Below are positions 60,259 through 64,000 of a stretch of DNA of 64,000 nucleotides, piece after piece. A model generated the notes under the pieces. It was not told where the DNA came from. It made no database searches and saw nothing but the letters and a program-made list of their open reading frames with translations. The position numbers were made by a program, and so were the translations under genes. This stretch comes from Acidovorax carolinensis (GTDB taxonomy: Bacteria > Pseudomonadota > Gammaproteobacteria > Burkholderiales > Burkholderiaceae_C): assembly GCF_002157145.1 (NCBI RefSeq), contig NZ_CP021361.1:1488001-1552000 (forward strand), written 5' to 3'. Position 1 is the first letter of the stretch. The number at the start of each line of letters is the position of its first letter.

Positions 60259-60858
60259 TCATGGATGTGACTCCAGCCAGACCGGATGCGCCACGCCGAT
60301 CACGGCAGATGCGCTGACCGGCCCGAAATACCGGCTGTCGAACGACGCCGGATTGGTCGTGCTGAGAAGGAACAGTTCGCCAGGGCGAAGCCGCCGACAC
60401 TGCGGCCAGGATGGCAGCGAGCGGCCCAGACGGTCGACTCGCAGCACGGTGGCCGAAGGCACGCCGTCGATGCGGACGCTACCGCCAGTGATGCACACCT
60501 CCTGCGATGCGACCGCACCCACGCGCTTGAGCAGCGGAACCCGCGTCGGCAGGTAGCCACGCTGCGCAGCCAGAGTGGCGGCCTCGGCCGGGAGCGGAAC
60601 CAGCACGATGCTGCCCACGGACAACGGACGTGGCAGCGAGTCGGTCCGGTTGCTGGATGGATCGACGCGATACCAGCCGACCGCCACGCTGTCGGACGGG
60701 TTGTAGATCAGGCGCGGCAGCGGCGACACGAAGGACGCCCAGGCCAGCGCGGCGAGGCCACAGGCGGACAGCGCAGCCAGCACGATGCGAACGCGCAGGC
60801 GCGAGCGAGGATGCGGCGCGGCTTCTGCGGAATGTACGGCGGTGGAATGAGCCGTCAT
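60259..60858 (-). CDS. traF: TraF-like S26 family signal peptidase
   Basis: A 199-residue membrane peptidase: N-terminal helix (about 20-42), then NPSDSVAVGWYRVDP with the catalytic serine, the lysine region PLLKRVGAVASQEV, and the C-terminal LFLLSTTNPASFDSRYFGPV typical of conjugative TraF. In RP4-like systems TraF matures pilin. ATG 60858 overlaps the stop of the upstream gene. Confidence 0.9.
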   Translation of the reverse strand: MTAHSTAVHSAEAAPHPRSRLRVRIVLAALSACGLAALAWASFVSPLPRLIYNPSDSVAVGWYRVDPSSNRTDSLPRPLSVGSIVLVPLPAEAATLAAQRGYLPTRVPLLKRVGAVASQEVCITGGSVRIDGVPSATVLRVDRLGRSLPSWPQCRRLRPGELFLLSTTNPASFDSRYFGPVSASAVIGVAHPVWLESHP

Positions 60859-61400
60859 GGCAGCGCCCTCCCGGCCAGCCAGGCAGCGTGCCGCTCGGCG
60901 CTGTAGCCGGGCAGTGGCAAGCGCGCCGCGAGCCGGTTGCCCAGCGTGCGCCAGTACGCGGGCGATGCGGCGGCGGGCGCGATGCCCAGCGCCTCGATGG
61001 CGTCGATGCGTTCCAGTACGGCGCGCACGGCGTTCTCGCCCTCGGCGTGCAGCAGCAGGCGCGCGCCGGGCTGCACACCGGGAATGCGCTGCGCCGCATC
61101 CAAGGGCGTGCAAGCCTGCATCACCATGAGGTGCCAGCGGATCGTGCCGTAGTCGTTGGACTGCCAGCGGATGCGGCAGAACATGGCGTTCGGCAAGAAG
61201 ATGGCTACGCTGCGCCAGCGGTCGAGCCGCAGAGTGCGCGCGGGATCACCAAAGCGCAGATAGAGCTTGAAGCGGTGCTCAAGGAAGGCCAGCGAAACGC
61301 GCGTCAGCGGCGTTGAGGCAGGCTGGCCGGTGAGCGCAGCAAGTGGTGGTGACGGTGCCGCCGTGGCTGCGGTAGCAGCAGGAAAAGTAGATGCGTTCAT
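60855..61400 (-). CDS. DUF2840-like ICE backbone protein
   Basis: A 181-residue protein with the segment RFKLYLRFGDPARTLRLDRW and IFLPNAMFCRIRWQSNDYGT, which I associate with DUF2840 proteins located between parA and traF in Tn4371-type elements. Function unknown. Its stop overlaps the traF start and its start overlaps the stop of the RHH gene, so the run is one operon. Confidence 0.75.
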   Translation of the reverse strand: MNASTFPAATAATAAPSPPLAALTGQPASTPLTRVSLAFLEHRFKLYLRFGDPARTLRLDRWRSVAIFLPNAMFCRIRWQSNDYGTIRWHLMVMQACTPLDAAQRIPGVQPGARLLLHAEGENAVRAVLERIDAIEALGIAPAAASPAYWRTLGNRLAARLPLPGYSAERHAAWLAGRALP

Positions 61401-61669
61401 GGCGTGTTCTCCGGGAACTCCCGCTCCAGCAGTGCGCGCAGCAGATCGGCCACCGTCACGCCTTGCGTGAAGGCCGACACCTTGATGCGCGAGCGCATGG
61501 CGGGCGTGATGTCGAGGGTCAGGCGGGCGGTGTAGAGGTCGCCTTTCTGGAGCGCATCGGCATCGCCTTGGCGAATCCACGCCTCGGCGTGCGGATTCGC
61601 AGGCGGGCGAGCGCCGATGCCGACGCGCTTGACCGTGCGTTTGCTGTTGGGTGGCGGCTTCGCCGTCAT
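61397..61669 (-). CDS. Ribbon-helix-helix protein linked to ParA
   Basis: A 90-residue basic protein whose second half (ARLTLDITPAMRSRIKVSAF, TVADLLRALLEREF) is a ribbon-helix-helix DNA-binding fold. It overlaps parA (ATGA) and probably serves as the ParB/centromere-binding partner. A GTG 9 bp upstream is less likely as start. Confidence 0.75.
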   Translation of the reverse strand: MTAKPPPNSKRTVKRVGIGARPPANPHAEAWIRQGDADALQKGDLYTARLTLDITPAMRSRIKVSAFTQGVTVADLLRALLEREFPENTP

Positions 61670-62304
61670 GTCGGCCACCGCAACAGCTCATCGACCAGTG
61701 CAGTGATTTCGCGTGCGGCGGCGCTGTCGGGCGCCGTCTCGCGTGCGACCCGGCCGGCGGCCACGCTGTCTGCGAAGACGATGCGCTGGTGCACTTCCGA
61801 GCGCAGCGCAGGAAGTGGCTGCTCGGCCAGCGCGCCGCGTGCTTCGCGCCCAATCACCGTGGTGCTGACGCGCCGGTTGATGACGAAGGCCGCGCGCAGC
61901 GCAGGCCGGAACACCTGCGCCTCACGGATCAGCGCCACCATTTCCGCTGATGCCCACAGGTCGTAAGGGCTGGGCTGCACCGGGATCAGCACCCGCTCAG
62001 CCGCCAGCAGCGCGGAGCGCGCCAGGGCGGCGATCCTGGGTGGCCCATCAATGACGACGTGATCGGCCCGTCTGGCGAATTCTGACGCTTCCTGATGCAG
62101 GGTTTCGCGTGCCAGGCCCACGGCGCTGAACAGCCTTGGAAGACCTTGCTGGCTTCTGCGCTGCGCCCAGTCCAGCGCGGAGCCTTGCGGATCGGCATCC
62201 AGCAGGATGACGGATTGCCCTCGTATCGCCAGCTCGCTGGCGATGTGCGTGGCGAGCGTGGTCTTGCCCACGCCGCCTTTCTGGTTGAGCAAGGCGACGA
62301 TCAT
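61666..62304 (-). CDS. parA: ParA-family partition ATPase
   Basis: A 212-residue Walker-type ATPase beginning MIVALLNQKGGVGKTTLATH (deviant Walker A) with ILLDADPQGSALDW and HVVIDGPPR (Walker B). It helps maintain the excised ICE. ATG 62304 was chosen because the motif starts there; the frame is open to 62409 without similarity. Confidence 0.93.
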   Translation of the reverse strand: MIVALLNQKGGVGKTTLATHIASELAIRGQSVILLDADPQGSALDWAQRRSQQGLPRLFSAVGLARETLHQEASEFARRADHVVIDGPPRIAALARSALLAAERVLIPVQPSPYDLWASAEMVALIREAQVFRPALRAAFVINRRVSTTVIGREARGALAEQPLPALRSEVHQRIVFADSVAAGRVARETAPDSAAAREITALVDELLRWPT

Positions 62305-62505
62305 GGCGCGGCCCTCCAAGCTGGAATGCTGGCCTGTACTTGCCTTGCAGAACGGGGTTGGTTTGGGCTTCTGGCTTGCTGCGCTTTCTGCCTTTCGGCG
62401 GTTGTCCACCGAAACGGCGCGCTTCTACTAAAAGTTAGAGAATTTAAGTTAGGTAAGTTAAGGGAGGCCGAAACCCGCGCCAGCATTGGCTTTGCAGCCG
62501 ATTGG

Positions 62506-62569
62506 CACGCCTGATAGCACGATAGTCCCACGCCCGATAGCACGATACCTGGCACGCCTGATAGCACGA
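62506..62569. repeat. Three iteron-like direct repeats downstream of repA
   Basis: CACGCCTGATAGCACGATA (62506), CACGCCCGATAGCACGATA (62529) and CACGCCTGATAGCACGA (62553) repeat every 23-24 bp, about two helical turns, between repA and parA. Iterons with such spacing bind Rep proteins or control copy number. A fourth, single-mismatch copy is at 60206-60222. Confidence 0.7.
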
Positions 62570-62593
62570 GCCCGTCCACAGGCCGCGCACCTG

Positions 62594-63427
62594 TTATCCC
62601 CGTGCCGTGTACGGCACGGGCCGGAAGGTCAGCAGCTCGGCTCCGGTGTCCGGCATCCGTTCGATGCCAAGGACATAGCCGGGCAACGATTGCCGCGCCA
62701 CCAGAGCGCGCAGGTCGTAGGCGAAGTCGTAGGGCTTGGCCGTGCTGCCCGATTTGCGGTGCAGGTGCCGGAAATCGAACTGCCAGCCGCCGGGCTGATG
62801 TCCCCCATGCTTGCGCACCAGCCGGTACAGCCAGCGCTCGATCCCACCCGTCAGCCGGAAATACGCCGGGTCGATGGTCAGCACCAGGGCCGCATCCAGC
62901 ACGCCCGCATAGAACCAGTCCGGCAGGATCAGCTCGATGCCCAGCGGCGTGCCGCCGGCATCGGCCAGTTCCTTCCACTCGTTGATCCACGAAAACCGAT
63001 GCAATCGCCGCCCGGTCGTCTCCCGGATGGAGGTTGCCACCGTGGTGGACTGCAAGCGATCCAAGGCCGCTTTGAGGCGCTGGTAGTCGCGCAGCGACGT
63101 ACCGCGCCCGACGAAGCGCAGGATCTCGTAGGGCGTGGCCTGCATCAGCCGCGACGGGCGCAAGCCCGCATCGCGCGCTTCGACGATCTGGCTGGCGGCC
63201 CAGATCAGGATGTCGGCATCCCAGATCGTGGCAATGCCGTGCTCGGCCGTCCCTTCCACGCGGATCGTGATGCCGCTGGCGCGGAAGTCGATAGGCGCAA
63301 CACGCCGCGACTTCGCCAGCGAGAAGAACGGAAAGGCCATCAGGTCCTGGCTGTCGCGCGGCGCCATGTCGCCCGGCAAGGCGCGGAACAGATCGAGCTG
63401 TTCGCGCTCCTGCGAAGGCTTGGACAT
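62594..63427 (-). CDS. repA: RepA replication initiator of the ICE
   Basis: A 277-residue initiator-type protein with FPFFSLAKSRRVAPIDFRAS, then WDADILIWAASQI, YEILRFVGRGTSLRDYQRLK and RHLHRKSGSTAKPYDFAYDL. The two winged-helix-like halves are typical of RepA in Tn4371-like elements and broad-host plasmids. ATG 63427 (MSKPSQERE). It may allow replication of the circular form from the nearby iterons. Confidence 0.85.
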   Translation of the reverse strand: MSKPSQEREQLDLFRALPGDMAPRDSQDLMAFPFFSLAKSRRVAPIDFRASGITIRVEGTAEHGIATIWDADILIWAASQIVEARDAGLRPSRLMQATPYEILRFVGRGTSLRDYQRLKAALDRLQSTTVATSIRETTGRRLHRFSWINEWKELADAGGTPLGIELILPDWFYAGVLDAALVLTIDPAYFRLTGGIERWLYRLVRKHGGHQPGGWQFDFRHLHRKSGSTAKPYDFAYDLRALVARQSLPGYVLGIERMPDTGAELLTFRPVPYTARG

Positions 63428-63453
63428 GGCTATGGCCACCCGCGCGCCAGCGA

Positions 63454-63735
63454 TCAGCGCGCACGGCTGTCCGCCGAGTGCTGCTCGGCGTACTCGGGAT
63501 CGGACGTGCTCTCGAAGCTGCGCTCCGCGGCCCAGGCATCGAGGTCGGCTACGGCGTACATGACGCGTCGGCCGAACTTGCGGAACTTCGGACCGCCTCC
63601 GATCACGCGCTGTTTCTCCAGCGTGCGCGGCGACAAGCGCAGGTAGTCGGCGGCTTCGTCGTTGGTCAAATAGCGTTGGGGTTGCGCAGCAGCCGTCGAG
63701 GGTGTGGCAGCAGGTCGCAAGGGAGCAGGACGCAT
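63454..63735 (-). CDS. AlpA-like/MerR-type helix-turn-helix protein
   Basis: A 93-residue DNA-binding protein with YLTNDEAADYLRLSPRTLEK and FRKFGRRVMYAVADLDAWAA, a helix-turn-helix_17 excisionase-type domain. In ICE backbones such genes sit before repA. ATG 63735; an in-frame ATG at 63750 is possible. Confidence 0.85.
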   Translation of the reverse strand: MRPAPLRPAATPSTAAAQPQRYLTNDEAADYLRLSPRTLEKQRVIGGGPKFRKFGRRVMYAVADLDAWAAERSFESTSDPEYAEQHSADSRAR

Positions 63736-63818
63736 GGTGAAAACCTCCATCGGTTAAAAGGCTCCGGCGACACAACGCAACCGGATGGAGGCAGTCTCAG
63801 AAAACGCGGCTGTTCTGC

Positions 63819-64000
63819 TCAGGGTCGATCTGCGCTGGATGCAGAACGACCCTTCTCAAGCGGCGGCAGTTGTGCTAGGCGGCGGTAGCCGCCGCGCATC
63901 AACGCATCGCCGCGCTGCACCAGGCGGCGCACCTTGGAGCGCAGGCCGCCGTCGCTGTACCAGTCGGCCGCCGCATCGACTCCGTACAACCCTTCGGCGA
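63819..64000 (-). CDS. C-terminal part of an ICE accessory protein (partial)
   Basis: An open frame enters from the window edge and ends at 63819. It encodes about 60 residues (YGVDAAADWYSDGGLRSKVR, then LVQRGDALMRGGYRRLAQLP), which look like the end of a conserved ICE accessory gene usually found before the AlpA-like gene. The family (possibly a DUF-type protein) cannot be fixed from this end alone. Confidence 0.6.
   Translation of the reverse strand, partial: AEGLYGVDAAADWYSDGGLRSKVRRLVQRGDALMRGGYRRLAQLPPLEKGRSASSADRP

Noticed and set aside
62506..62569. CRISPR-like repeats
   Set aside because: Spacers are only 4-5 bp, far too short; the pattern is that of iterons.

Overview
The window is high-GC DNA typical of a beta-proteobacterium (probably Burkholderiales). 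Three things point there: Cupriavidus-like czc and pbr metal-resistance operons, DUF4148-like small periplasmic proteins, and a conjugative backbone (relaxase, TraF peptidase, DUF2840-like protein, RHH protein, ParA, RepA, AlpA-like protein) of the Tn4371 ICE type at the right end. The species assignment is inference. I saw no rRNA, tRNA or CRISPR array.

Layout. 1-5.2 kb: end of a CusB-like adaptor, CusA (Cu/Ag RND pump) and an ATP-grasp protein. 5.3-6.9 kb, leftward: two small secreted proteins and a MerR-family regulator. 7.0-23.0 kb, rightward: a long, tightly packed gene train (many ATGA overlaps). It encodes small secreted proteins, polyphosphate kinase 2, a copper-type P-ATPase with an unusual CPD motif, an MFS transporter, LemA, two TPM-domain proteins, a beta-CASP RNase, a thymidine/AMP phosphorylase, PRPP synthetase, a membrane protein, a D-2-hydroxyacid dehydrogenase, an AarF/UbiB kinase-like protein and an archaeal-type GAPDH. 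A perfect FNR/Anr box lies in the divergent promoter region. 23.1-31.5 kb, leftward: a nuclease-like protein, phosphoketolase, a membrane protein, a cyclopropane-fatty-acid synthase, a second MerR, acetate kinase and an orphan fliE. 31.8-32.2 kb: scrap DNA (nuclease-gene fragment and the 3' end of a group II intron).

32.3-36.6 kb: copper locus (CusC-like channel, Tat-exported multicopper oxidase, cupredoxin, CusF) ending in a truncated gene. 36.6-40.4 kb: a truncated IS110-type element split by an IS630-type element, a DUF4148-like gene, and an IS5 with a stop codon in its transposase. 40.5-44.4 kb: lead/cadmium cassette (PAP2-LspA fusion, P-ATPase, MerR regulator). 44.4-47.24 kb: an IS256 with an 8-bp target duplication, itself interrupted by a complete IS110-type element. 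47.3-57.8 kb: czcICBA with accessory periplasmic proteins and czcRS. 57.8-64 kb: ICE backbone.

The 7-31 kb block is the most interesting part. Together its enzymes could convert nucleoside/pentose phosphate through phosphoketolase to acetyl phosphate (ATP through acetate kinase) and glyceraldehyde 3-phosphate (type II GAPDH), with a D-2-hydroxyacid dehydrogenase for NAD+ recycling and polyphosphate as a phosphate donor. The FNR-type site suggests low-oxygen expression. I read it as a mobile anoxic/energy-stress survival module carried with metal-resistance cargo. The gene calls come from the sequence and known families; the integrated role is inference.
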